64,000 nucleotides of DNA, taken from the NCBI RefSeq assembly GCF_050624435.1, contig NC_134546.1:11989001-12053000 (forward strand). Reading direction: 5' to 3'. The stretch is from Tenrec ecaudatus. Taxonomy: Eukaryota > Chordata > Mammalia > Afrosoricida > Tenrecidae. The notes beneath the pieces were generated by a model. It made no database searches and was not told where the DNA came from. It worked only from the letters and a program-made list of their open reading frames with translations. Shown here piece after piece: positions 21,174-33,170 of this stretch. Position 1 is the stretch's first letter. Each line of letters begins with the position of its first letter. The translations under genes were made by a program, and so were the position numbers.

Positions 21174-21364
21174 CGGCCATCGGGTCGACTCCGGCTCATC
21201 AGAACCTGATAGGACAGAGTGGAACTTCCCCTTTGGGTTTCTGAGGCTTTGAATCTTCATGGGAGTCAACAGTCTCACCTTTCTTCTCCTGAGTGGCTGG
21301 TACATTTGAACTGAAGACCTTGTGGTTAACAGCCTAACACTAATCCACTACGTCACCAGGGGTA
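21174..21364 (-). mobile_element. AfroSINE
   Basis: 'ccatcgggtcgactccggctcatcagaacctgataggacagagtgg', 'atgggagtcaacagtctc', 'gtggttaacagcctaacactaatccactacgtcaccagggg' is a nearly complete reversed copy, lying just left of the L1 target site. Confidence 0.85.
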
Positions 21365-21383
21365 GTTCATAGGTTGTTAATGG

Positions 21384-24235
21384 TTTTTTTAAAAGATTGA
21401 TTGGGGACTCTTACAACTCTTATAACAAGTCATACATCAATTGTATCAGCTCCTCTTCTTTCCCTCTGTCCCCCTCCCACACTCATGACCCCTTGATAAA
21501 TTATCATTTATTATTATTTTAACATCTTACACTGGCCACTGTCTCCCTTCCCTACAGTTCCTACTGTTCGTCCCCATTAGGGTGGGATGGGGTGGTTATG
21601 TGTCGATCATTGCAGTCAGTTGCCTTTTTCTGCCCTCCTCCCTCCACCTTTCCCCTACCCATCTGGTATCGCTACTCCCATTTCTGTTCCTGAGGGATTT
21701 ATCTGACATGGATTCTGGGTGTCGTGAGCTCTTATCTGTACCCGTGTACATGCTTCGGTGTAGCCAGAACTGAAAGACAGGACTGGGGTCATGATAGTGG
21801 GGGGTGAGGAACCCTCAAAGAACCAGAGGAATAGTGTGTGTTTCATCAGTGCTATACTGCACCCTGGTTGACTCATGCCTTCCTTGTGACCCTTCTGTGA
21901 GGGGATGTCCCATTCTACAGATGGCTTTGGGGGTCTCTGTTCTAACCCTCCTCATTCTCAACAATGTTTGTTTGTTTTGAGTCTTCTGGTGCTTGTTACC
22001 TGATCCTGTGGACACCTCATGATCTGGTAGACACCCCATGGGCTGGTATGCTTCTTCTATGTGGGCTTGTTGCTTCTCTGATAGATGGCCACTTGTTTAA
22101 CTCCAAGCCTTTAAGACCCCAGATGCTATATCTTTTGATAGCCGGGCACCATCAGCTTTCATACCATATTTGCTTGTGCACCCATTTAGGCCTCAGCAAT
22201 TGTGCCAGGAGGGTGAGCATCACAGAATGGCAGATTGTTAGGAGATAGTGTTCTTGTGTTGAGGCAGGGCTTGAGCAGAGACCCAAAGTCCAACTACCAC
22301 CTCAATGTATTACAAATAAATATATGTACCTAGGCCAATACCACTAATTTTATGAATTAATGTATTTACATATATACACTCCTATGTTTATACCGCTATC
22401 TGTAGCTTTGATTCCTCGATCTTTCCTGTTTCATTTTACCTTCCTCCTCCTCCACCCTCATGCTCGCCTTTCTTCTGCCTCTTAGTTATTCTTCTCAGCT
22501 AGATTGCTGTTGCTCCAACACCCCCAGGTTCTCTATGTCCTCTTCATTTATTTTAATTCCCTAGTTGTTTCCCTGTCTATGGCGGTTTGCTCACTGCTAC
22601 CTTCCCCTGACTCCTCCTCCCCCCAGGTCCTTCTGGAACCGTGAGTCCTGTTGCTTTTTAGTTGAGCTTGCTTCCTGTCAGGGTGAAGGGGTCCCCAACA
22701 CTCAAATGGGTCCTCAGGAGCAACTTTGTGATTATGGGAAATATGAAAGACAGACAGACAGATAGCAGGGCACAGGGGCTCCTTGCCCCTTATCAGGATT
22801 GAGAAAGCAGATGTATTTTCCAATGGGGGTTTATAGTGGGGCTTACAGATGTTTCATGAAGCATGCATGTCATACAGCTGACATATTACAGAGTTGATGG
22901 GTGATAATTCAAAGTTGAAGGGTAACATAAACCAACAATGAAGTCGGTCATTCTCTTGACCTTGTGCTATTTGACCTCAACCCCCTCCTCAACCCTCCCC
23001 AGGGGGCTACTACATTTATGATGGGTTGGCTATAGAGCCTGATTGCTTTTATCTACAGACAACCTTTAGGCATTGCGAAGTAGCCAGACACAGGAATGAT
23101 TCATCTTATATGGTAGCTCCTTAATGACAGTTCCTTTATGGGGGGATATTAGAGGAGCTGTGTTCAGTTATGAGGATGTATATTAAAATTTATTTATATC
23201 TCATCACCGTGAGAGCCTTCCCCAACCGGAGTCAGCTTTTAAGACCCGTCATTTTGAGCACAGATGATTTAGCTGCATGACATTCTCATCTAGTCCCTCG
23301 GCTTACCACAGAACAGAGTCCCATTCCTATCTTATACAGGTAGGAAAACCCACAAGAATGGAGACAAAGCAGAAAGAAAACAAAAAGATTGAATAAAAAG
23401 AAAAAAATAAATAACTAGCAAAAAACAGTAGCAACAACAAAACAAAACCCAAACAAACAGAAAAGCATGTCTGTCCACTGACCTTTGTGACTATTTCCCC
23501 ACCGGTCCTGGGGGATTCTGGGAACTGCCCCTCCTAGACTGGTATACTTTGGGGTTCCTCAGGGGTTTTGTGGCTTTGCTTTGCTCCCTTTTGCTGATCT
23601 GTTATGTTCCCTTCTTTGTTCGTCCTGTTGTGGGGGGTTCAGACCTGACGAACTCCTCTCTGTGTGTCTTCAGTATTGTCTTCTGCTGAGGTATGCTCCT
23701 GCGAGGGGACATTGTGCTTTGAGCTGTTCTTGGCCCTATGGTTTAATCTGTGCCTAGCAGCTCCGTGTAGGGATGTCATCCTCAGGGCTTCGTGTGCCAA
23801 TATGGGGTCTAGACCCTTACTCTCTCTTTTTCCTTCTGGATGTGGCATGCTGACCCCTCTCCCCATCCTGTAGATTTAGTGTTGTCCTCTGTAGCACATA
23901 CTTCTAGGGAGGGGGCCAGTTTGGCTCTGATTGGGGCTGGTCCTGTAGCCCACTCTGTTCATGACTTGCTCCGTGTGGCTATGTTGCCCTCAAGGTTTGG
24001 TGCACTGTGGTGGGGACTGCATGCACAGACCAAATTCTGTAGAGACATAACCAATATTCTCCCCCTAAGTGGATTAGTGCCCTGCCCACCTAGTAACATT
24101 GTCCCCCCACACTTTTTCTCCCTCCCGTTTCCCCCCTTTCCCCTTCTTTGTGTTGGAATAACATGTGCATCCTTGGGTTTGGTCTGTTCCCCACCTGACT
24201 GCCTGTATCTCAACCCATACAGTATGAGATAAGTG
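21384..24235 (-). other. L1 3' UTR, unusually long
   Basis: About 2.85 kb separates the ORF2 end from the poly-A, against roughly 0.5 kb in human L1. Landmarks on the plus strand are the tail 'gggactcttacaactcttataac', 'ctttaagaccccagatgctatatcttttgatagccgggcaccatcagc' (22105-22160), and an A-rich tract at 23345-23465, all repeated in truncated copies. A remnant of the recurrent sense frame lies at 21815-22039. The 22540-23340 part was not matched in the shorter copies, so it could be part of the UTR or a later insertion. Confidence 0.75.
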
Positions 24236-27200
24236 GATTTTCTTTTATACTTACTGTGCTGATTATACTTACCGCAGTGGACTCATGTTGTACTTGTCCT
24301 TTTGTGATTAGCTAATTTCACTTAGCATAATTTCCTCCAACTCTTCCCATGAGACTATGTGCTCCATGAGATCATCAGTACTTTTTAGTGATGTATAGTA
24401 CTCCATTGCGGGTATGTGCCAGAGTTTTCTATTCCACTCATCTGTCAATGGAAATTTAGGTTGCTTCCAATTCTTTGTGATTGTGAATTGTGCCACAATA
24501 AACATTGGAGCCCAGACAACTGGTTGTGGTCCAATTCTTACCTCTTCTGGGTATATGTCCAGTAGAGGGATAGTTGGATCCTAAGGTAGCTCAATTCCCA
24601 TTAGCTTTAAATATCGCCAGATTGCTTTCCACAGAGGCTGTATGTGTCTACGACTAGCAATGGAGGAGAGTTCCTATCTTGCCACATCCCCTCCAACATT
24701 TGTTGTTCTCTGATTTTGTGATTTGGGTTATCCTTAAGGGTGTTAGGTGGTATCTCATGGTTGTTTTAATTTGCATTTCTCTGATGGCTAATGATCAGGA
24801 GCATTTTCTCATATGTTTATTGGTCTTTCAGGTCTCCTCTCTAGTGAAATGTCTATTTAGGCCTTTTGCCCACTTCCTTAGGGGGTTAACAGTTTTCCTC
24901 TTTTTGCAGGCTAGGAGAGTATTGTAGATTTTAGTAATAAGACCTTTGTCTATTGTGCCATTGCTAAAAATCCTCTCCCAGTCTGTGGGCTCTCTTGTTA
25001 CTGTCTTGGTGAAGTCTTTGAATCCACACAGGTGCTTTATCCTTAGTATATCCCACTTGCCGATTTCAGGTTCACCTGGCTGTGTACTCTTCCCTATTAC
25101 AGTTAGCCTATGTCTTCCCTGAGCCAAGGTTCTTAGGTTTGTCCAGATTCCTTTGTTGATGAGTCTGATAGTTTTAGGCGTTTTATTCTACGTCGGTGAT
25201 CCACCTTGAGTTTGTTCTTGTGCATAGGGTGAGGTAAGGATCTTGTTACATTTTTCTACAGGTTGTGTGTTGTCTGGGTTGATTAGAGAAACAAATTGAT
25301 AGACACTCATATGTGTATAAGAAAGAGCTTTATATACAAGAGAAATTGTCTATTAAGAAAACATCCCAGTCCAGTCCAAATCAAGCCCATAAGTCCAATA
25401 TTAGCCCATATGTCTGATACCAACCTATACATTCCTCTTCAGACTCAGACAACACATGCAATGAAGCCGAATGCAGGAATATCACAGGCCAGTGGGTGGA
25501 AAGTCTTGTGGATCCAGTGGCGGTGGAAGCATCTCGGTGCTGGCAGGGGTCTTCACGTGTCTTCTCCAGCTCCAGAGCTCTAGAATGTAGCTCCATGTGT
25601 ATTGCCTAGAGGAATGTCTCACAGGGAGTGTATCTGTGTCCCACCTCCAGGGAGCTATTTATCTCCTTAGCGCCTCCAAATGAGGTCATCAAGCTGCGAC
25701 CTGATGGGCAGGCTACACTCCACCCTTTCACTCCTGATAGTCTCAAGTTGGCAGCAGATTATGTATCTACCACAGGTAGATATCCATTGTTTCTAGCACC
25801 ACTTGTTAAAGAGGGCATCAACCTCCCACTTGATGCTTTTTGGGCCCTTGTGGAAGATCAGTTGTCTCTATGCTGATGGTTTTATTTCTAGGTTTTCTGT
25901 TCTTTTCTATTGGTCTGAGTATCTATCATTGTTCCAGTTCCATGCTGTTTTAACTACTGTGGCTGTGTAATAGGTGTTAAAGTCAGGTAAGGTGAGCCCT
26001 CCGACTTTGTCCTTATTTTAAGGAGTTCTCTGCTAATTCTGGGCTTCTTCCCTCTCCATATGAAATTGGTGGCCAGTTTTTCCAATTCCTTGAAGAAGGT
26101 TATTGGTATTTGAATCAGGATAGTATTAAACTTATGTAGCGCCTTGGGTAAGATTGACACCTTTACTATATTGATGCTTTCAATCCACGAGCAAGGGATA
26201 TTCTTCCATTTGTGGAGGTCGCTTTTCATTTCCTGTAGTAGGGTCCTATAGCTTTCCTTGGATAAGTCCTCTGCTTTTTTTGTTGTTAAATATATCCCTA
26301 GATATTTCAGTTTGTCCTTGGCTATTGTGAAGGGTACTGCCTTCTTGATCTCCTCTTGCATGCTCCAATGTAGATAGCAAACCAATAGACTTCTGTTTGC
26401 TGATCTTGTATCCTGCTACTGTTCTGTATTCCTCTATCACTGCCAGTATTCCTATTGTTGAGCTTTGGGATTTTCAGTGCATAGAATCATGTCATCTGCA
26501 AACAGTGGCAGTTTCACCTCCTCTACTCCCCGCTGAATACCGTTAATATCCTTATGTTGTTAGTAGGACTTCCAGTACAATGTTGAAAAGAAGTGGGGAC
26601 AAGGGGCATCCTTGTCTGGTCCCTTTTTCAATGGGATTGTTTTAGTCTTTTCTCCAAGATAGCTTGTATAAACTTGAGGAATTTCCCCTCCATTCCTATC
26701 TTCTTGATGTCTTAATTAGGAATGGGTGTTGGATATTGTCAAATGCTTTTTCTGCTATCGATATTATCATGTGATTCTTAACCTTTTTCTCTTCAACGTG
26801 GTGAATAATGTTGATGAACTTTCGGATGTTGACTCATCCCTGTATCCCTGGAATGATCCCACCTGATCATGATGGATGATGTGTTGTATATACTTTTGTA
26901 TTCTATTGACCAATATTTTGTTAAGGATTTTTGCATCGATGCTCATTAGAGATATCAGTCTGTAGTTCTCTATTCCTGTGGGATCCTTTCCCTGTTTGCG
27001 TATCAAAGTTATACTGACTTCTTAGAGTGAGTTTGGGAGTCTGTTGTCTTTTTCTATGCTCTGGAATAATTTGTGGTGGATCAGTGTTAGCTTTTCCCTG
27101 AATGCTTGGCAGAATTCTCCTGTGAAGCTGCTTGTTACGGGAGTTTTTATTTCATTGGTAGATTCTTGATAATTATATCTATTTCTTCTGCTGGCATAGT

Positions 27201-28524
27201 CTGTTAAGGTTTTTGACCTCTATCTGGGATAATCTAGGATAGGATTGTTTTCCCAGGTATTTGTCCATGTCTTCCACATTGTTGAATTCATTAGAATACA
27301 GACCTTTATAGTACATTGTGATTATCCTTTTAATCTCGTTGGGGTCTGTTGTGATTTCACCTGTTTCATCCCTCAATCTGGCTATTGATGTTTGCTCCTT
27401 CCTTTCCTTGGTTAGGCTTACCAGTGGTCTGTTGATTCGGTTGATCCTTTCAAAGAACCAGCTTTGGGCTGCATTGATTTTTGCTTTGTTCTCTGTTTTC
27501 CTACTCATTTAACTCTGCCCTGATTTTTATTATTTATTTTCTTTTGCTATTGGAGGGGTTGTTCTGTTCTAGTTGCTGGAGGTGTTTTGATAGCGTATCA
27601 GTCATAAGTCTCTTCCTTTTTCAGATATGCGTTTATTGCTATTAGACTTCCTTTGAGAACTGCTTTTTCTGTATCCCATAGGTTTTGATACTTTGTATTC
27701 TCATTAGGTTCTGGATACTCCCTAATTTCCTCTCTAATCTGGACCAGTGCCCATTCGTGTGGCAGAAGATCGTCATTCATCCTCCAATTGTTTGCCCTTG
27801 TTTTTCTGGGGTTTTTTTTTGTTGTTGTTGTTGTTGTTGATCTCCAGCTTTATGGGGTGGTGATCCAAGAGGGATGTCTGAGTAATCTCTATGTGTTTCA
27901 ATTTACTTAGGTTCGATTTGTGTCCCAGCATATGGTCTATTTTCTAAAATAAGGCATGTTCGCTTGAAAAGAATATGAATTTTTTTGCATTTGGATGGGA
28001 AGCTCTATGAATGTCTATCAGGTCCAGTTGCCTAATTGCAGTGTTTAGCTCTGTAGCCTCCTTGTTGAGCTTCTTTCCCCATGATCTATCTTTCTTTGAT
28101 AACAGTGTATTAAAGTTACCTATAATGATTGTTGAATCTGTGATTTCTTTTTTCATCTTTAGAGTAGTTTGATGAATTTTGCAGGTCTCTCGTTAGGTGT
28201 GTATATATTTATTATGCTCACTGTTTCCTGATACTTTGAGCATTATATAGTGCCCTTTCTTGTCTCTTGTTATGGTTTGCACCTTGAGGTCAATTTAGTC
28301 AGAGATTAGGATTACAACCCCATCTTTTTTTAAGTTGCCATTTGCCTGGTATATCTTCTGCCAGACTTTTTTCTTAGTCTGTTTTTGTCTGTGAGCTTAG
28401 ATGCATCTCTTGCAGGCAACAGATTGATGGGTTATGTTTTCTGAAGCACTGTTAACATTTGTCTTTTAGTGGGCAAGTTGAGGCTGTTGACATTCAGTAT
28501 TATTATCACTATCTGTGGATTCAT
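24236..28524 (-). pseudogene. L1 ORF2 (endonuclease-reverse transcriptase), broken
   Basis: ORF2p nicks the target and reverse-transcribes L1 RNA. The start is an ATG at 28524-28522, followed by 'MNPQIVIIILNVNSLN', the family's N-terminal pattern. The endonuclease is at about 27.9-28.5 kb; its usual GDFN motif reads GNFN (Asn codon at 28115-28117), losing a catalytic Asp. The reverse transcriptase is at about 26.0-27.5 kb, with FADD intact at 26491-26502. The cysteine-rich and C-terminal part is at 24.3-25.1 kb, where 'TDEWNRKLWHIPAMEYY' matches the family end. Excluding the LTR at 25266-25774, its length is about 1255 codons, near the usual 1275. Numerous stops and frameshifts make it inactive. 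Confidence 0.9.
25266..25774 (-). mobile_element. MaLR-like LTR (family B) inside L1 ORF2
   Basis: Plus strand starts 'tgtgttgtctgggttgattagagaaac' and ends 'gcagattatgtatctaccaca'. Flanking 5-mers are GGTTG and GGTAG, one mismatch, as expected of an ERVL-type 5-bp duplication. L1 text resumes directly ('gatatccattgtttctagcaccacttg'), so this LTR is younger than the L1. Confidence 0.75.
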
Positions 28525-28689
28525 TGCTATCTTGTATTTTTGTGTTGGATGTTTCCCTATCTCCCTTCATTTCAGTGTGCTGTGTTTGTGTGTGTGCATG
28601 GTTCCTTCTTTTCCCTCTGAGTCAATGTTATCTTGGTAATTGTTTTTGGCATGTTGCCTTCTGGGTGGAGTTGTGGAATATAGTGGTCT

Positions 28690-29690
28690 CCTGCTTGTGC
28701 TTGGTGGATGTTGGTCTTCCGACCATGGTGAATTGGCAAGGATTTTGCACAGGGTGGGGCATCTTAGGGTGTGTTCTTTTAGTTGTTCCTTGTCCTGGAA
28801 AACTCTTACCTTGCCCATCTATCTTAATAGATAGTTTGGCAGGGTAGAGGATTCTCAGGTTGATGTTTTCTCTTTCAGTTTTTGGAAGATGCTACTCCAC
28901 TCTCCTCCTTTTCATGGTATCTGCTGATAGGTCTGAGTATATTCTTACCTGAGCACCAGTATATGTGGCCTCCATTTTTCTCTGGTGCTATTAACATTTT
29001 CTCTTTTTCCTTCAAGTTGGATAATTTAACTATTATGTGCCTTGGTGAGTTCTTCCTGGGATTTAGTCTAATTGGTGTCCTCTCTGCTTCCTGTATGAGT
29101 GTCTGATTCTCATTTATTAAGGTAGAGAAGTTTGCTTTCATAAATTCCCTCACTAATTTAGCAGTTGAATTCTTTGTTGTGCCTTGTTCTGGTAGGCCAA
29201 TTATTCAAATGTTGCTTCTATTCATAGCAGCTGTCATTGTTCTTAGGTTTTCTTCCACCACTTTGATTATCTTGTTTGGCCATCTCTCCCTTTTGTTGAA
29301 GTACGCCTCATTGTCCTTGAGATTGCTGGCACAATTCTCTGCCTCTTCTAATCTGTTGGGGAGGTCTGTGATCTTGTGTTTTTCTTCTGTTACCTCATCC
29401 ATTAGTTCTTGTATTTCCCTTTGGTGTGTGGACTTCATCCCCTCTATCATGGATTTCATCTCCTCTGTCATTACATCCTTATTCTGCATTGCTTCCCTCA
29501 TATCCTGTATTACTCCAAGCAGCATTCTGAAGATTTCTTTTTGTGGCAGATCAACATCTGATTCTTCTTTAAGCATTGTTAGGTTTATGACTTCCTCTGC
29601 TGTGGCATTTTGTTTTTCTTGTTTTCTTGTTGAGGGTGTTGAGGTATGTTATGGTTTGCGTGTAATTTTGGAAGAACTGGACACTATGTT
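28690..29690 (-). pseudogene. L1 ORF1 (RNA-binding chaperone), broken
   Basis: ORF1p coats L1 RNA as a coiled-coil trimer. The 29205-29576 frame is a heptad-rich, charged coiled coil beginning near 'MLKEESDVDLPQKEI'. The 28875-29153 frame holds the RNA-binding domain, with 'RHIIVKLSNLKEKEKML' matching the family's 'PRHIIVKLSKIKDKEKIL'. The 28567-28818 frame opens with 'GKVRVFQDKEQLKEHT', the C-terminal domain. These blocks are in three frames, so at least two shifts have occurred. The start is uncertain, since sequence upstream of 29576 stays family-like to about 29650. The plus-strand 177-codon frame at 29179-29712 is an antisense shadow. Confidence 0.85.
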
Positions 29691-30956
29691 TCTGGGAGAG
29701 CAGGGGCCCTGAGCTCTTTCTCTGTGTGACAGGTAACAGTGTTTTTGAGGACTACCTGTTTCTAATTATGGGTGGGTCTGATTGCTATGTAGACCAGGTG
29801 CCATGGTGACTCAGTGGTTGGTGGCTGTGGAGGAGGGCTCAGAGTCTGGGCTGAGGCAGGCAGTTGTAGGTATGCCATTGGGCAGGACTTCAGTGAGGTC
29901 ACGGGCATAGTCTGAATTGTCTGGCCACAATTTGCAGCCTTTTAAAGACTCTGTGGAGCCCCAAACCGGTAGAACCAGTTTTTGGCCTGTGCCTATCAGA
30001 ACCTGTTGGCTTTTCCTGTTTTGTAATGTTAAAATCCTAGGCTGTGCACTGGAGATTAGAATTCTGGCTATCTTGTTATGTTAATGTGATGCTAATAGTC
30101 AGTTCTGGTGGCTTACATTCAAAGCTACACAATGGAACACAGCCTTGAATTGAAAGCATTTAACCCCCCCCCCACTTTTAATGGGCTTGGTGGGGGGTGT
30201 GTGTGCCCTGGTATTGGGGCTATGCCACACTGTCCTTCAGGGAAGGGGAACCAGATTAGAGGAGTGGGTTGGGGGCCAACTGGATCTGAATTCACTCCTG
30301 ACTGCACTCCTGTGTCACTCCTGGCTCTATCCTGCCAGCACTGGTGGTTGTGCTCTGGGGAACTGCATTCTGCCACAGGTAAATATCCCAGTGGCCCTTC
30401 AATTGCTGAAAATTATTGTCTAATTATCTATCGTTACCCACACTGGCAAGAGTGGAGCTGGGGTAAGGTGGGAAGGGGATGGCCAATGTAGTCACTCCAT
30501 TCCTGGCTAGGGAGGGGAGTTTCAGAGCCCTAGACTGCAGGTGCAGTGCTGAGAGCAGAGAGGGGAACTCCAGGGTGAGGTCTTGTGGCTAGTCCTCAGA
30601 GGATCTCTGTGAGCCCAGGATTATCACCACTTTTAGACAGCAACCTGGGGAAATGACCGTTTGCTGCGGGTTTTGTATCTTGGGTGCAGGAAGGGATGGC
30701 AGATGCCATCCTACTGGACCTGGCAAGGGGTTAGCAGAGCCCGCAGACAGACACACTGAACTTAAAGCATTTCAGTGAGTTCTCGAATTGCTTTTTTTGA
30801 TGAAAATCACAGAGGAAGGTATGAACAGACTCTAGTACCCTGAATCAATTTTTAGTACCCATCTTCCCAGTATAGGCCTGTTACCTCTTAATTTTCTGGT
30901 CTAACAGTAGGGGCACTGGGTGGGTGATTCTACCTGGACACTATGCTGACTCCTCC
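29691..30956 (-). promoter_or_regulatory. L1 5' UTR (ancestral promoter region)
   Basis: About 1.27 kb lies between ORF1 and the target duplication at 30957. L1 5' UTRs carry an internal Pol II promoter; here I infer that from position only. It is GC-richer and G-rich on the plus strand (30180-30560), with a C run at 30166. No tandem monomers are visible, unlike mouse L1. Plus-strand frames here (30108-30491) are not supported as genes. Confidence 0.65.
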
Positions 30957-30974
30957 TGTTAATGATTTTTAAAG

Positions 30975-31256
30975 TGTGGAGACCCCTGCCAGCACTGAGA
31001 TGCTTACACGTTCACTGACTTGGTGTTCCTCCTGCAGTCGGCATCATTGTGTATGTTTTGTGGGATGGAGGAGGACTTTGTGGATTGGTGTTGGACATAT
31101 GGGTTAATGTTGGACTTGTGGGCTCGAACAGCACTGGGTTGGGTTGTTTTCTTGATGCACACTTTTTTTTTGATGCACACTTAACCTTTATATAAAACTC
31201 TCTCTTATACATGAGTTTCTGTGGATTTGTTTCTTTAACGTTCCTAGACTAATACA
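30975..31256 (+). mobile_element. MaLR-like LTR (family B), truncated
   Basis: 'gtggagacccctgccagcactgagatgctta' to 'gtttctgtggatttgtttc' and 'ctagactaataca'. Starts within 5 bp of the L1 target duplication, so the L1 probably landed in or beside this LTR. A local duplication of 'tgatgcacact' occurs at 31152-31182. Confidence 0.65.
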
Positions 31257-31261
31257 GTACT

Positions 31262-31725
31262 TTTCTTCACAGTGCCTCTTTTCAGCCATGCCAGCAGGCA
31301 TGCCTCTTTGGTCCCTGGCCTCTCAGCCACATACTCCTTTCTCCTTTGCCCTGCTCCAGCAAGTGTTACAAAACTCCTTTAGTACTGCTAAATGCCCCAA
31401 GGGCATCCAACTCTGCAAGCCAGCCTCTGGCCTGAAGGCACTCAGCTTAACTTCTCTGCTTCAAGGTTGGTGTGGAACCTCTGTACTGTCTCACAGTCTC
31501 AGTGCTAAGGCCTCTGCTGCCTCCACCATGTCAGGCTGGGTTCTTGCCTGTGTTTCGCTGGTGACCCTTCTTCCTTGATGGTCACGGATTCCTCTGTTCC
31601 TACTTGAATGGAGAAACTGACAAGTCCCCACATTAGAATCCTTTCACCTTATTTGCATGTTCCCACCCAGTCATTTGGTGGATGTAATAAAGACTAGGCT
31701 AGAAGAGCCACAACAATGCTGTAGA
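31262..31725 (+). mobile_element. LTR-like repeat family C
   Basis: Shares 'gccctgctccagcaagtg', 'ctcagtctc..tgctaaggcctctgctgcc', 'ttatttgcatgttcccacccagtcatttggtgg', 'taataaagactaggctagaagagccac' with 34085-34450, 45226-45950 and 47495-47995. Class is inferred as an ERV LTR from composition and length; I cannot name it. Frame 31288-31578 is not supported. Confidence 0.45.
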
Positions 31726-32080
31726 GCACTTTCTAGTGCTCCCACACTATTGACATGACTATTTACCAAGACTCAGTTATGTCTGCGCTCAGACCAATTA
31801 ATATCAGCTCTGATTGCTATTGGGGGTTACGTAATTTAATTATGTATAATATGGGTACAAAAAGAAAGAGATGTTTTTGTTCCTTCAAAAACGAAAATGA
31901 GTGTTGTATGAAAGGAGAGGTTAGCACTCCCCTTGATAAGGATGGAAGAGGCCCTCGGACCTTACAACACGCATATGGTTAAGGCATTGCCACCTACCTT
32001 GTGGCATCTAACCACGGTTTAAAAAAAAAGGGGGGGAAAAAACCCCAAACCAAAATGAATGCTTTGGAAAGATGAATACT
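31726..32080. other. Unrecognised sequence
   Basis: Ends in a low-complexity A/G/C run (32020-32060). No feature recognised. Confidence 0.3.
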
Positions 32081-32084
32081 ATTG

Positions 32085-32480
32085 GATTGTTGTCGTTAGG
32101 TGAGTGATCCTGTGTACAACCAAATGAAACACTGCCTGGCACCGTGGCAGCCTCATAATTGTTGTTGTGTTTGAATTTCTCGTTGTACCCACGGTGTCAG
32201 TCCAGCGTGTGGAAGGCTTTCCTCTTTGTCACCGACTATTTCTCCAAGCATGCTGTCCTTCTCATGGATGCGTCTTGCCGGATAACATGTCTAAAGTATG
32301 TGAGACGAAGCCTGGCCATCCTTGCCTCTGCGCAGCATTCTGGTTGTTCTTCTTCCAAGACAGATTTGTGTGTGTGCAGGGGTGATGGTGGGGCGATTCA
32401 TGGGGCTTTCATTATTCTTTGGCAGCACCACAATGCAAAAGTATCAATTCTTCCTGATTCAATGTCCAACTTTCACACAT
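32085..32480 (-). pseudogene. RTE ORF2 C-terminal remnant
   Basis: 'tggattgttgtcgttaggtgagtgatcctgtgtacaacc', 'ccacggtgtcagtccagcgtgtggaagg', 'catgtctaaagtatgtgagacgaagcctggccatccttgcc', 'cttccaagacagatttgtg', 'cagcaccacaatgcaaaagtatcaattcttcc', 'tccaactttcacaca' is the full reversed order of the terminal RTE. Several stops break the minus-strand frame. Confidence 0.8.
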
Positions 32481-32564
32481 TGTTGGATTACATAAAGGCA
32501 AGGCAATTATAAAAGTTCGAGTTAAAAAATAAAATTCTAGAAGGATTTTTAAAAACTCAGATTG

Positions 32565-32700
32565 TGAGAAGATTTTTTTTTAAAGTTGTGATTTGGGTGA
32601 AAGTTTACAGAACAAATGAAGTTTCCATTTGAGAATTAATCTACCTTTTGTTTTGTAATAATAGTTGCAACTTTTGCAAGAGTTTTTAAGTCCTTGTCCC
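32565..32700 (-). mobile_element. Old afrotherian L1 tail
   Basis: T run then 'aaagttgtgatttgggtgaaagtttacagaacaaatgaagtttcc' and 'ttttgtaataatagttgcaac' follow the reversed L1 3' UTR of the elephant type. Confidence 0.55.
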
Positions 32701-32939
32701 ACTGGAAAGAATTTGAAAGTGGGAGGGAATTGTAGATGGTACGTTATGAGTTTGGTTTATGAAAGAGATGATTAAGACATTAATGAATGACCTCTGAACT
32801 AACAAACTACCCCAGCTCCACAGTAAAATCGTGGTGAGTGGATGTGTTCATGGCAGACCTTGTTGCTGCCCTGTCCAGTTTCCCTCCATGGGTGAGGGCT
32901 CTTCCCCCAGAGGACAAGACAAGCACACAAGGAAATCTT

Positions 32940-33170
32940 GTAACAATAAAAGCTCAATCCATACAAGAATAGATTATTCTTTTATTAATATAATTCCATT
33001 ATATTACGCTATCATAATTTACTTGGTTAATCATTCACCTGTTCATGAGCATTTGCATCATTTCTGTTTGGGGCTAATACAAACAAAATGGCTACCAACA
33101 TTTGTGTACTAGTTTTCCTATGGAGATATGCTGCCTTGGGTAAATCCCAGGAGTAGAATGGCTGGGGTTA
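32940..33170 (-). mobile_element. Old L1 fragment near ORF2 end
   Basis: 'aatcattcacctgttcatgagcatttgcatcatttctgtttggggctaatac', 'ctatggagatatgctgccttgggtaaatcccaggagtagaatggctggg' is the reverse of the L1 region after ORF2, well diverged. Confidence 0.6.

Larger units (their letters stand above)
21384..30956 (-). mobile_element. Full-length L1 retrotransposon
   Basis: From high to low coordinates: 5' UTR, ORF1, ORF2, and a 3' UTR ending in poly-A (poly-T at 21384). Flanks repeat TGTTAATG(G/A)TTTTT at 21375 and 30957 with one difference, marking one complete target-primed insertion of 9573 bp, about 9.06 kb without the LTR at 25266-25774. Most L1s here are tail-only, so a full-length copy is notable. 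It is long dead: both ORFs hold many stops and shifts. Its 3' UTR is the source sequence for the tails at 651, 12126, 13484, 16020, 37459, 48408 and 53571. Confidence 0.9.

Noticed and set aside
28515..28847. 110-codon plus-strand ORF with hydrophobic and Cys-rich text resembling a membrane protein
   Set aside because: It lies antisense to the ORF1-ORF2 junction of the L1; the hydrophobicity comes from T-rich antisense sequence.
29179..29712. 177-codon plus-strand ORF
   Set aside because: It is the exact antisense of L1 ORF1, whose coiled-coil and RNA-binding text is clear on the minus strand.
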